From Halorussus gelatinilyticus (lineage in GTDB: Archaea; Halobacteriota; Halobacteria; Halobacteriales; Haladaptataceae), in the NCBI RefSeq assembly GCF_023238445.1, contig NZ_CP096658.1:620001-684000 (forward strand): a stretch of 64,000 nt of DNA. Reading direction: 5' to 3'. Numbering within the stretch: position 1 is the first letter of the stretch; each line of letters starts with the position of its first letter. A program made the translations under genes and the position numbers. Positions 34,783 through 42,503 of this stretch are shown piece after piece. A model generated the notes under the pieces. The model saw only the letters and a program-made list of their open reading frames with translations, did no database searches and was not told the DNA's origin.

Positions 34783-34908
34783 GTGCGTCTCCTTGTCCGA
34801 GCGTTCTGATAAGGGTTGCAAATCCGTCGTTCGAGTCGGACCGGGAACGGTCGGCCAGCGGAAGCCGAAACGTCACTCGCACGTCAGACGACTGTTGGGG
34901 AGGTGAGG

Positions 34909-34916
34909 ATTTTAAG
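34909..34916 (+). promoter_or_regulatory. TATA box for the PspA-like gene
   Basis: ATTTTAAG lies 25-32 nt before ATG 34941. GGGTGAT directly precedes the ATG and could act as a ribosome-binding site if the transcript starts a little earlier. Confidence 0.6.
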
Positions 34917-34940
34917 GGTCAGGTCACGAAAGAGGGTGAT

Positions 34941-35777
34941 ATGGGAGTGCTTTCACGCCTGTCGTACGTCGTCCGGTCGAAGATCAACGCCGCGCTCAAT
35001 CGGGCCGAAGACCCCTCGGAGACGCTCGATTACTCCTACGAGCAGATGCGCGACGAGTTGCAGGAGGTCAAGCAGGGTATCGCGGACCTCACCACCCAGA
35101 AGAAGCGACTCGAGATGCAGAAGCGCCGCCTCGAAGAGAACGTCGAGAAACACAACGAGCAGGCCCGTGAGGCCGTGAATCAGGACCGCGAGGACCTCGC
35201 CCGACGCGCGCTGGAGAAGAAGAAACAGAAGATGAACCAGATCGAGGACCTGGAGGGCCAGATAGCCAGTCTCCAGGACACGCAGGACAACCTCGTCGAG
35301 AAGAAAGACCAACTCCAGAACCGCATCGAGGAGTTCCGGACCAAGAAGGAGAGCATGAAGGCGCGCTACGAGGCCGCCGAGGCCCAGACGCGCGTCTCGG
35401 AGGCCATGACGGGGGCCGGCGACGAGATGGAGGACGTGGGTCGCGCCATCGAGCGCGCCGAGGAGCGCACCGAGGACATGGAGGCCCGCTCGGAGGCGAT
35501 GGACGAACTGCAGGACTCGGGCGTCTTCGAGGACGCGCTCTCGGACAAGGACAGCCTCGACCGCGAACTCGAAGAGGTCCGGACCTCCGGCGAGGTGGAC
35601 GCCGAGTTGGAGACCCTCAAGACCGAGATGGGCAAGGGGTCCAGCGACTCCGGCGAGTCGGAGGCCGACTCCGCGGAACTCGACGCAGAACTCGAAACCG
35701 AAGTCGAGAGCGAGAGCGCGGACGAGGACATCGAGGCCGAGTTAGAGGAACTGAAAGACGACGACGAGAGCAGTTAA
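34941..35777 (+). CDS. pspA: PspA/IM30-family membrane-associated coiled-coil protein
   Basis: The 278-aa protein begins MGVLSRLSYVVRSKINAALN, the amphipathic helix that binds membranes in the ESCRT-III-like PspA/Vipp1 family, followed by AEDPSETLDYSYEQMRDEL. Long coiled-coil helices run to about residue 190 (EKKKQKMNQIEDLEGQI and others). The last 80 residues are an acidic tail rich in Asp, Glu and Ser. PspA proteins form scaffolds that repair or shape stressed membranes. No other psp gene is adjacent. Its stop codon overlaps that of the convergent gene (TTAA at 35774-35777). Confidence 0.92.
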   Translation: MGVLSRLSYVVRSKINAALNRAEDPSETLDYSYEQMRDELQEVKQGIADLTTQKKRLEMQKRRLEENVEKHNEQAREAVNQDREDLARRALEKKKQKMNQIEDLEGQIASLQDTQDNLVEKKDQLQNRIEEFRTKKESMKARYEAAEAQTRVSEAMTGAGDEMEDVGRAIERAEERTEDMEARSEAMDELQDSGVFEDALSDKDSLDRELEEVRTSGEVDAELETLKTEMGKGSSDSGESEADSAELDAELETEVESESADEDIEAELEELKDDDESS

Positions 35778-37246
35778 GCCGTCGCGTTCGCTTCTCGCGT
35801 CGAGTCGCGCGCCGCCTCGGTCGTCAGTCTGTTCGCCGATTCGGTCGGGTCGTGCGCCGCTTCGGTCTCCGGCGAGGCGTCGGCCCGCGTCGCTTCGGCG
35901 AGACGCTCGGCGATCCCGGCCACCTCCGCCGCCGTGATGCGGACCGTCGTGCCGTCGCGCGTTATCACGTAGTGCATCCCCGGCGCTTGCTCGCTGGCCG
36001 GGACGAAGATGGTGTCTGAGCCGTCACCGTTCTCGGCACCGTTCGCGTCCAGCATCGCTCGCCACGCCGCGGCGAACTCGCGGGCCTCCGCCTCCGATTC
36101 CCACGTCGTCACCCAGTGGGTCGCCGGTCCGGTCGCGCCCTCGGCGGCGTAGTAGTACATCCGGTCGCCCGCCCACCCGTCGGCGGCCTCGGCCGCGCGA
36201 GCGAACGAGAAACCGTTCATCCGGAGCGCGTGGCGGACCACCAACTCGCCCACCGTGTCGGTGTGGTAGCGCGTCAGGTTGCGGTCGTCGGGGACGTCGG
36301 GGGCGTCGGGCAACCGGACGCGCTCGACCTCCTCGCCGGGGTGGAGGAGTTCGGCGGTGGAGTTCGGCGGTCGCTCGATGGTCGCCGACCGGTCGGCGGG
36401 CGAACTCCCGGCCCGCTCGTAGAACTCGTAGCCGTAGTAGTACGGCGTCCCGGCGACGCTGTGGGGCCACGCCGCCCGCGCCAGCGTCCGGTTGTACTCG
36501 GCGACGGAGTAGTCGCTGTCGTCGTACTCGTCGAAGTACTGCTCGGTGACCCACATCGCGTCGCCCTCCACGATGGCGGTGGTCACGAGTCGCGAGTCGG
36601 TGGTCCACCGGTCGAACTCCGACTGGAACTGCCGGCGCGAGGGCGTCAGCAGGTCGTGCTGGAACTGGAGCGCGTGGACGAACTCGTGAGCCAGCACCGC
36701 CTCTTGGGAGACGTCGTGCTCCGCGAGCGCCTCGTCGTTCAGTAGGTAGATGTGGACCGCGGCCTGCCGCTGGACCGTGTAGCCCAGCGGTTGCCGACAC
36801 TCGGTCGAGGCGTTCGAGTACAACTGCAGGGTCTGTGCGCCGACGGGCCGGATGGCCCCGAACGAGTCGCGCACGTCGTAGGGCGGACCCTCCTCGGCGT
36901 CGTACTCGTGGAGCGTGATGCCCTGCGTGGCCTGTAGCCCCCGGAGTTCTTCGACCCGGCTCAACACCGTCGCCGGGTCGTAGTCGGGGTCGAACCCCTC
37001 GGTCTCGATTTCGACGGACTCGTCGGACTCGGTCGTCGTCGCCTCGGTGTCGTCAGTCGCCTCGGTGTCGTCAGTCGCCCCGGTGCCGGTCGCTCGCGGC
37101 GCGTCGTTCGCGTCCGTCGCCTCCTCCACCCCCGCGACTCCCCCCGCGTCCGCCACGTCTCTCGCGCCTGCGCCCGCTGTCGGGGCCGCGCCCGCGAGGA
37201 CGAGCGCGGCCACGAGCGCGAGGGCGAGTCGGGTCGAATGTGGCAT
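35774..37246 (-). CDS. Secreted zinc-metalloprotease-like surface protein (Hvo_1808-like)
   Basis: From ATG 37246 the product is 490 aa. It has a Sec signal (LALALVAALVLAGAAPTAGAG), a Thr/Asp/Ala-rich linker, and a folded domain with LAHEFVHALQFQHD near residue 190. That HEFVH is an HExxH zinc site with a likely third ligand in EGDAMWVTEQYFDE, 50 residues later. The rest is helical and aromatic. The C-terminal 50 residues are a low-complexity Ala/Thr/Glu tail with no PGF-CTERM. I recall haloarchaeal relatives being called Hvo_1808 family surface proteins. Function unproven; peptidase activity is inferred from HExxH only. The stop overlaps the pspA stop. Confidence 0.8.
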   Translation of the reverse strand: MPHSTRLALALVAALVLAGAAPTAGAGARDVADAGGVAGVEEATDANDAPRATGTGATDDTEATDDTEATTTESDESVEIETEGFDPDYDPATVLSRVEELRGLQATQGITLHEYDAEEGPPYDVRDSFGAIRPVGAQTLQLYSNASTECRQPLGYTVQRQAAVHIYLLNDEALAEHDVSQEAVLAHEFVHALQFQHDLLTPSRRQFQSEFDRWTTDSRLVTTAIVEGDAMWVTEQYFDEYDDSDYSVAEYNRTLARAAWPHSVAGTPYYYGYEFYERAGSSPADRSATIERPPNSTAELLHPGEEVERVRLPDAPDVPDDRNLTRYHTDTVGELVVRHALRMNGFSFARAAEAADGWAGDRMYYYAAEGATGPATHWVTTWESEAEAREFAAAWRAMLDANGAENGDGSDTIFVPASEQAPGMHYVITRDGTTVRITAAEVAGIAERLAEATRADASPETEAAHDPTESANRLTTEAARDSTREANATA

Positions 37247-37318
37247 GCCAGCACACACGGGGGCGAGCGGCAAAAGGCCCGCGGGTGTTTTCCGTGGCGG
37301 GCGCGTAGGCGAACGCAC

Positions 37319-38422
37319 ATGTCGGATAGCGGAACGGCGGGGGACGCCGGGCCGAAGAGCGACGGCGGGTCGGGGAGTATCGGGTCCGACGACGACGACT
37401 CCCAGCCCAGCGATACGATGCGGGCGCGGGCCGACGAGAGCAGTTGGAAGCTCTGGCTCCTGATGGAGGCAAATCGGTGGGTCGTCGCGAGCGTGTTGCT
37501 CGTCGGCGTGTTCGTCGCGTTGGTTGCCATCGGCGTACTCGACCCCTCGCCGCTCCAGCGGTCGGTCGCTCAGTCCGACCCGACCGAGACGCTGTTCCAG
37601 GCGTTCGTGACCGTCATCATCACGGGCGTCACGCTGGTCGTGACGCTGAACCAGTTGGTCCTCTCCCAAGAACTCGGGCCGGTCGGCGACCAGCGCGGCC
37701 GGATGGAGGGTGCGATGGAGTTCCGACAGGACGTAGAGGAAGTCCTCGACAGTCCCGTCAGTCCGCCCGAACCTGCCTCCTTCCTACAGGCGCTCATCGA
37801 CGAGACCCGCTCGCGGGCCAACGAACTCGCCGACGCGGTGAGCGACAGTCGCGACGAAGACCTGCGAGACGTCGTCGAGGACTACGTGGACGCGCTCGAA
37901 GAGAACGCCAACGAGGTCAGCGACCAACTGGACGAGGCGGAGTTCGGGAGCTACGACCTGCTCTCGGCGGTGCTGGACTTCAACTACTCGTGGAAGATTT
38001 TCGTCGCGCGCCGCCTCCACAACGAACAGGGCGACGCGCTGACCGACGAGACCGAGGACGCCTTCGACGACTTGGTGGAGGTTCTGTCGTTCTTCGGCCC
38101 GGCGCGCGAACACTTCAAGACGCTCTACTTCCAGTGGGAACTGGTCAACCTCTCGCGGGCGATGCTCTACTCGGCGGTCCCGGCGCTGGTCGTGGCCGCC
38201 TCGATGATAATCTACTACGACGCCGAGGCGCTGCCGGGCGCGACGCTGGGCATCAGCAACGACATCCTCGTGACGAGTTTCGCCACCACCGTCGCTATCG
38301 TGCCGTTCATGCTCCTGCTGTCGTACATCCTCCGCATCGCCACGGTCGCCAAGCGGACGCTCTCCATCGGCCCGTTCGTCCTCCGCGGCGTAGACCGGAG
38401 CGACGAGTTGGACTTCGAGTAG
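37319..38422 (+). CDS. Four-helix membrane protein with large coiled-coil domain, paralog A
   Basis: From ATG 37319 the product is 367 aa. After a disordered acidic N-terminus come two membrane helices (about 60-82 and 98-120). A cytoplasmic helical region of about 150 aa follows (DQRGRMEGAMEFRQDVEEV to FGPAREHFKTLY), then two more helices (about 285-305 and 320-345) and a short tail. NYSWKIFVARRLHNEQG and the surrounding region align well with the protein at 53307-54698 (DYSWQLHVARRFKRKYG), showing the two are paralogs. No catalytic motif is visible. The architecture suggests a channel-like or sensor protein, but this is a guess. Confidence 0.8.
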   Translation: MSDSGTAGDAGPKSDGGSGSIGSDDDDSQPSDTMRARADESSWKLWLLMEANRWVVASVLLVGVFVALVAIGVLDPSPLQRSVAQSDPTETLFQAFVTVIITGVTLVVTLNQLVLSQELGPVGDQRGRMEGAMEFRQDVEEVLDSPVSPPEPASFLQALIDETRSRANELADAVSDSRDEDLRDVVEDYVDALEENANEVSDQLDEAEFGSYDLLSAVLDFNYSWKIFVARRLHNEQGDALTDETEDAFDDLVEVLSFFGPAREHFKTLYFQWELVNLSRAMLYSAVPALVVAASMIIYYDAEALPGATLGISNDILVTSFATTVAIVPFMLLLSYILRIATVAKRTLSIGPFVLRGVDRSDELDFE

Positions 38423-38464
38423 CGCACACGCGGATTCTTCGTTCGAGCGCGTTCTTCGACTTCC

Positions 38465-38506
38465 GGCGCGGCGCTCACGAGCGCCGCGCCCACCGCGCGA
38501 GGTCGT
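38465..38506 (-). repeat. 42-bp dispersed repeat with hairpin, copy 2
   Basis: The reverse complement matches 25816-25857 at 41 of 42 bases. The hairpin arm is GGCGCGGCGCTC at 38465-38476 with loop AC and a perfect second arm to 38490. It sits 43 bp after the stop of the membrane protein gene and before the JAMM gene. Weak similarity to copy 1 continues outside the core. Confidence 0.8.
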
Positions 38507-38577
38507 CGCGGTCCGACTCCCGAAAACCCACGAGCCAGCACTTTTACCCGCAGAACCCCAACTCGCGCCCGACACCC

Positions 38578-39003
38578 GTGCCGACGCTCCGAATCCCCGA
38601 GACGGTCCGCGACGAACTCCTCGCTCACGCACGCGAGGGCGCACCCGAGGAAATCTGTGGCGTCCTCGCGGGAGAGCGCGACGAGGAAACTCATCGCGTC
38701 GAGACCCGTCATCCCGCCGAGAACGTCGCCGGGACCCCCGAAACCCGGTACGAAATCGACGCGCGCGAGCAACTCGACCTGATGGAGCGCATCGAGGACG
38801 CCGACCGCGAAGTCGTGGGGTTCTACCACTCCCATCCCCGCGGTCCGGCCGAACCGAGCGCGACCGACGCCGAACTGGCGACGTGGCCGGGTCGGTCCTA
38901 TCTCATTCTCTCTTTAGCTGGTGGCGCTCCTCGGCTCACGTCGTGGCGGTGGACCGGCGACGAGTTCGTCGCGGAGGACGTGCGAGTCGTCGCCGACCGG
39001 TAG
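38578..39003 (+). CDS. JAMM/MPN+ metalloprotease, probable desampylase
   Basis: The GTG start at 38578 gives 141 aa. EEICGVLAGE near residue 21 supplies the catalytic Glu, and HSHPRGPAEPSATD near 82 is the JAMM H-x-H-x7-S-x2-D zinc site. Small archaeal JAMM proteins of this size (HvJAMM1 type) cleave ubiquitin-like SAMP proteins from their targets. A SAMP1 homolog is encoded in this window at 54865-55137, which fits. The frame is open far upstream but is a shadow of the membrane protein gene. CTTTTACC at 38541-38548 is a likely TATA box. Confidence 0.9.
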   Translation: MPTLRIPETVRDELLAHAREGAPEEICGVLAGERDEETHRVETRHPAENVAGTPETRYEIDAREQLDLMERIEDADREVVGFYHSHPRGPAEPSATDAELATWPGRSYLILSLAGGAPRLTSWRWTGDEFVAEDVRVVADR

Positions 39004-39056
39004 CTCGCTCGCCGCGTCGAGGAACAGTTTTACCCCGCGAAGCCTACCTGTCGGGT

Positions 39057-40103
39057 ATGAAGGCCGTCCAGTTCAGCGACCACGGGGACCGGAGCGTCAT
39101 CGACTACGGCGAGTTCCCTGACCCGACGCCGGACCGCGACGAGGTACTGGTGGACGTGAAGGCGGGCGCGCTCAACCACCTCGACGTGTGGACGCGCAAG
39201 GGCCTGCCGGGAGTAGAGTTAGAGATGCCACACGTGCCGGGGAGCGACGGCGCGGGCGTCGTCCTCGAAGTCGGCGAGGACGTGACCCGGTTCGAGCCGG
39301 GCGACCGCGTGGCCGTCTCGGCGGGCGTTTACTGCGGCAAGTGCGAGTACTGCCGCCACGGGGAGTACTCGATGTGCGTCAACTACCACATCATCGGCGA
39401 ACACGTCCGGGGCGTCCACAGCGAGCGCGCCGCGGTGCCCGAGGACAACCTCGTCGAGGTCCCCTCGGGCGTCGAGTGGGAGACCGCCGCGGCCGCGCCG
39501 CTGGTGTTCCAGACCGCGTGGCGGATGCTCCTGACGCGGGGGAACGTCTCGCCCGGCGAGGACGTGTTGGTTCTCGGAGCCTCGGGCGGCGTCGGTCACG
39601 CCGCGGTGCAAATCGCCGACTACGCCGGCGCAAACGTCTACGCGACCGCCTCTTCCGAGGAGAAGTTGGAGTACGCCGAGGAGGTCGGGGCCGACTACAC
39701 CATCGACTACGAGGCCGAGGACTTCGCGTCCCGGATTCGAGACCTGACCGGCAAGCGCGGCGTGGACGTGGTGGTTGACCACGTCGGCGCGGCGACGTGG
39801 CGCGACTCGCTGGCGAGTCTGGCCAAGGGCGGCCGGGTCCTGACCTGCGGCGCGACCACGGGCGGCACCCCCGAGACGGACATCAATCGCATCTTCTGGA
39901 ACCAGTTGAAAGTCATCGGCTCCACGATGGCGAACCCCGGCGAGGTGGACGACGTGCTGGAACTGGTCTGGGACGGCACCTTCGAGCCGCGCATCCGGGA
40001 GACCCTGCCGATGAGCGAGACGGCGCGCGCCCACGAGATGCTCGAAGAGCGCGAGGGCTTCGGGAAGGTCGTGGTCGTGCCCGACAGCGAGTACGACGGA
40101 TGA
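39057..40103 (+). CDS. Zinc-type medium-chain alcohol dehydrogenase/quinone reductase
   Basis: The 348-aa protein has the MDR layout. The GroES-like part shows PGSDGAGVVLEVGEDV near residue 62, and CGKCEYCRHGEYSMC near 92 binds the structural zinc. The Rossmann part has VLGASGGVGHAAVQIA near 171 with the GxGxxG loop. It oxidises an alcohol or reduces a carbonyl using NAD(P)H; substrate unknown. GVYCGKCEYC gives three of the four structural Cys at usual spacing, and the fourth is SMC. GTTTTACC at 39027-39034 is a TATA box. The next gene overlaps its stop (ATGA). Confidence 0.9.
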   Translation: MKAVQFSDHGDRSVIDYGEFPDPTPDRDEVLVDVKAGALNHLDVWTRKGLPGVELEMPHVPGSDGAGVVLEVGEDVTRFEPGDRVAVSAGVYCGKCEYCRHGEYSMCVNYHIIGEHVRGVHSERAAVPEDNLVEVPSGVEWETAAAAPLVFQTAWRMLLTRGNVSPGEDVLVLGASGGVGHAAVQIADYAGANVYATASSEEKLEYAEEVGADYTIDYEAEDFASRIRDLTGKRGVDVVVDHVGAATWRDSLASLAKGGRVLTCGATTGGTPETDINRIFWNQLKVIGSTMANPGEVDDVLELVWDGTFEPRIRETLPMSETARAHEMLEEREGFGKVVVVPDSEYDG

Positions 40104-40447
40104 CCGAAGACACCTACACCCACCGACCCGGAAGCGTCGAGGACGAGCGCCAGCGCGACCGGAGCGGTGGGGGCGACGACGGTGCGAGTGCCGGCGAGAA
40201 CCCCGACCGGCCCTACGACGGCGACCCCGACCACCCCGGCGCGCCGGTCGAGCGCGGAACGGAGGAGTGGGACTGGCGCGGGTGGGTGCTGGTCGGCGTC
40301 ATGACGCTATGTTTCCTCGTGATTCCCGCGACGATTTGGGTCCTACCGCCGGTCCGGCCGTTCCGGTTCGCCTACCTCGTCCTGCCGCTAATTCCGGCGC
40401 TGCTGCTCGGCGCGACCGCCGTCTGGTCGGCCCAGCGGTCGGGCTGA
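40100..40447 (+). CDS. Small two-helix membrane protein coupled to the dehydrogenase
   Basis: The ATG at 40100 overlaps the dehydrogenase stop. The 115-aa product has a polar, acidic N-terminal half (residues 1-55, with repeated DRPYDGDPDHPGAP) and two membrane helices (WVLVGVMTLCFLVIPATIWV and FAYLVLPLIPALLLGATAVW). WDWRGW precedes the first helix at the membrane surface. No family recognised. Translational coupling suggests a joint function or an anchor for the enzyme, though small overlapping genes can also be passengers. A strong stem-loop follows at 40540-40569. Confidence 0.78.
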   Translation: MTEDTYTHRPGSVEDERQRDRSGGGDDGASAGENPDRPYDGDPDHPGAPVERGTEEWDWRGWVLVGVMTLCFLVIPATIWVLPPVRPFRFAYLVLPLIPALLLGATAVWSAQRSG

Positions 40448-40539
40448 GAGCGGGCGAGGCGGTGGAGGCCGTTTTCGTATTTCTCTCCGAAGAGTAGCTG
40501 TTCCTTTGCGGACGCTATCCTGACCGTTCGGGTCTGCGA

Positions 40540-40569
40540 GCGGTCGCGCCGCGAGCGCGGCGCGACCGC
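40540..40569. repeat. Stem-loop, 13-bp perfect stem with 4-nt loop
   Basis: The left arm GCGGTCGCGCCGC, loop GAGC and exact reverse complement lie 92 bp after the end of the small membrane gene. It may end that operon's transcript or belong to the dispersed hairpin set. No T-run follows. Confidence 0.75.
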
Positions 40570-40657
40570 CGGAACCGACGGGACGAAATCGACAGAAACC
40601 CGGAAGGAATCGCGATGCCGGCGTTGATTTAAGTCCCCGTCTGCCAAATACTCCCAC

Positions 40658-41302
40658 ATGGTCGATTTCCAGTCACGCGACACGCGGCGACACGACGACG
40701 AGGACGACGACGAGAGCCACGCCGACCGGACGAGCGAGGACGCGACGCCGACGGACGAGACGGGTCACGACGACTCCCGCGACGAGCACGGCCACGACTC
40801 TCACGACCACCACGCTCACGACGTGGAGTCGCTCGGCGCGGCGGTCGTGACGGTCTCGTCCTCTCGGAGCCTCTCGAACGACCCGTCGGGCGACGCCATC
40901 GTCGCGGGCCTCGAAGACGCGGGCCACAAGGTCGTGAGCCGCGACCTCATCGGCGACGACTACGACGGCGTGCAGGGGTCGGTGGACGCGCTGGTCGGCC
41001 GCGACGACGTGGACGCGGTGGTGACGACCGGCGGGACCGGCGTGACGCCCGACGACGTGACAATCGAGGCGGTCGAACCGCTCTTCGACAAGAAACTGCC
41101 GGGCTTCGGCGAACTGTTCCGCCTGCTCTCCCACGAGGACATCGGGACCAAGGTCGTCGGCACGCGCGCGACGGCGGGCGTCGTGGACGGCGCGGTCGTC
41201 TTCTGCCTGCCGGGGAGCGAGGACGCCGCAGAGCTTGGGGTGGAGCGGATTATCGTCGAGGAAGCGGGGCACCTCGCGGGACTGGCGGGGCGCGAGGAGT
41301 AG
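40658..41302 (+). CDS. moaB: MoaB/Mog-type molybdenum cofactor biosynthesis protein
   Basis: The 214-aa protein has a MogA/MoaB domain at residues 60-214: [19 protein letters not shown] near 61, [20 protein letters not shown] near 128, FGELFR near 155 and [20 protein letters not shown] near 170. It adenylylates molybdopterin before metal insertion. The first 55 residues are a His/Asp/Glu-rich extension ([14 protein letters not shown]), which could bind metal and is not usual for the family. TTGATTTAAG about 24-33 nt upstream may be the TATA region. Confidence 0.92.
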   Translation: MVDFQSRDTRRHDDEDDDESHADRTSEDATPTDETGHDDSRDEHGHDSHDHHAHDVESLGAAVVTVSSSRSLSNDPSGDAIVAGLEDAGHKVVSRDLIGDDYDGVQGSVDALVGRDDVDAVVTTGGTGVTPDDVTIEAVEPLFDKKLPGFGELFRLLSHEDIGTKVVGTRATAGVVDGAVVFCLPGSEDAAELGVERIIVEEAGHLAGLAGREE

Positions 41303-41328
41303 CCGCGAAACGCGGTTCGGTTCCGCGC

Positions 41329-41916
41329 TTACTCGAAGTCGCGGCGCATCGCGATCTCGAACCACGGGCAGAGGCGCAACTGCCGATACCACTCGGGATG
41401 CTCGTGCAGGCGCTCGTAGGGCACCCACATCAGGCCCGCGACCTCCTCCTCGTTCGGGTCGAGCGACAGGTCGTCCAGCGTCAGCTTCAGCACGGCACAC
41501 ACCTCGTGTTCGACGCCCGCGTTCTCGAAGTATCGCTTGTACTCGAAGCGGTCGGTCACGCGCAGGTCGTCGTACTGGTCGGGCGAGATGCCCAGTTCGT
41601 CGTCCAACCGCTGGCGCGTGGCTTCCTCCTGCGTCTGGCCTTCGATAGGGTGGGAGGCCACGGTGCCGTCCCACCACGTCCCCCAGAGGCGCTTGTCCGG
41701 CGCGCGCTGGGCGAGCAGGATGTTGCCGTCGCCGTCGAACACGAGCGACGTGAACGCCCGGTGGCGGATGCCGTCGCCGGTGTGGGCGTCGAGGCGGTTG
41801 ACGGTCTCCTCGGGATTGTCGTCGGCATCGACTGCGACGACGTGCTGGCGTGCGTTTGCATGACGGTCTTCTGGGGTCGGCGTGCTGGCGTCAGCCGCCG
41901 TGTCGTCGGCGCTCAT
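41329..41916 (-). CDS. Nudix protein of the type I isopentenyl-diphosphate isomerase family, catalytic Cys missing
   Basis: The 195-aa protein aligns along its whole length with type I IDI. The metal ligands His45 and His52 are in DAHTGDGIRHRAF, His89 is in ASHP, and Glu136/Glu138 are in VEHEVC. Trp164 lies near the end. But the position of the catalytic Cys (CGHP in E. coli) is Ala87 (ASHP). IDI converts IPP to DMAPP, and this change should remove the protonating thiol. It may use another residue, or be a non-isomerase Nudix protein. GGTTTTACC on the minus strand about 24-32 nt upstream is the likely TATA box. Archaea usually rely on type II IDI, not seen here. Confidence 0.75.
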   Translation of the reverse strand: MSADDTAADASTPTPEDRHANARQHVVAVDADDNPEETVNRLDAHTGDGIRHRAFTSLVFDGDGNILLAQRAPDKRLWGTWWDGTVASHPIEGQTQEEATRQRLDDELGISPDQYDDLRVTDRFEYKRYFENAGVEHEVCAVLKLTLDDLSLDPNEEEVAGLMWVPYERLHEHPEWYRQLRLCPWFEIAMRRDFE

Positions 41917-42104
41917 TGGCCTCTGGTTGTCGGGGATGGGTAAAACCGTCTTCGATAATTCGTGGCGTAGGGACGACCGGCGTTTCCGAGCGAATCACCG
42001 CCGAGAGCGTCGTGGAGACGGCTTCGAGAGCCCCCGCCCGCCACGAGACGTAATCTCCGTGGAATCGGTTACGAGGACGGCAGAGAAGACCGTTTAGAAA
42101 GCCC

Positions 42105-42207
42105 CCGCCCGCTCGCGGTCGCTCCGCGAGATATTTCTGCGCTCTCCGCACCGCCCGCGCAGAAATAGTAGCCCGCGGAAACGACCACGTTGCACGCGAG
42201 CGGGCGG
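42105..42207. repeat. Nested, partly exclusive inverted repeats
   Basis: The outer stem pairs CCGCCCGCTCGC (42105-42116) with its complement at 42196-42207. Inside lie CTCGCGG / CCGCGAG (42112-42118 with 42124-42130), which shares bases with the outer stem, and TATTTCTGCGC / GCGCAGAAATA (42132-42142 with 42157-42167). The structure could switch between forms if transcribed, or be a mobile-repeat remnant. Confidence 0.7.
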
Positions 42208-42416
42208 CCCCTTTCGATCCACCCAGACGAGTGGTTCGGGTGGGCGAGCGTTCGCAGGTGGGTCGTGTCACCGAGCGCGGTTCCGACGAACGGTCCACCG
42301 AGCGCGACCCCGGCGGCTGATTCTGCGAGCGCACGGGCGCTGGCGCGCAGGACTGTACGCCAGCGCCCTCCGAGGTCGAAATACGACGCTGGCGTCCGGA
42401 GTCCGACCTTCCGACA

Positions 42417-42447
42417 CCGAAATACGAATTTCGAAATTCGATTTCGG
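42417..42447 (+). promoter_or_regulatory. 31-bp near-perfect palindrome upstream of the carB promoter
   Basis: The centre, 42425-42440, is a perfect 16-bp palindrome (CGAATTTCGAAATTCG). Outside it, CCGAAAT on the left and ATTTCGG on the right continue the symmetry, broken by one extra A. A further copy of the left half CGAAATACGA lies at 42377-42386. It ends 22 bases before the carB TATA box, a good operator position. Confidence 0.65.
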
Positions 42448-42463
42448 AACTCGTAATTCATCG

Positions 42464-42477
42464 TCGGATTTATTACG
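42464..42477 (+). promoter_or_regulatory. BRE/TATA element of carB
   Basis: TCGGATTTATTACG, identical to the element before the PGF-CTERM gene. The TATA core is 29-35 nt before ATG 42504, so the leader is absent or very short. Confidence 0.7.
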
Positions 42478-42503
42478 ATGAGCGAACTTTCTCCTACCAA
42501 CAG

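Larger units (their letters stand above)
41917..42503. other. 587-bp divergent spacer between the Nudix gene and carB
   Basis: No gene is supported. It holds the promoter of the Nudix gene at its left end, a direct repeat AGCCCCCGCCCGC at 42029-42041 and 42100-42112, and a set of nested inverted repeats at 42105-42207. It also has a 31-bp near-palindrome at 42417-42447 and the carB TATA box at 42464-42477. Confidence 0.6.
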
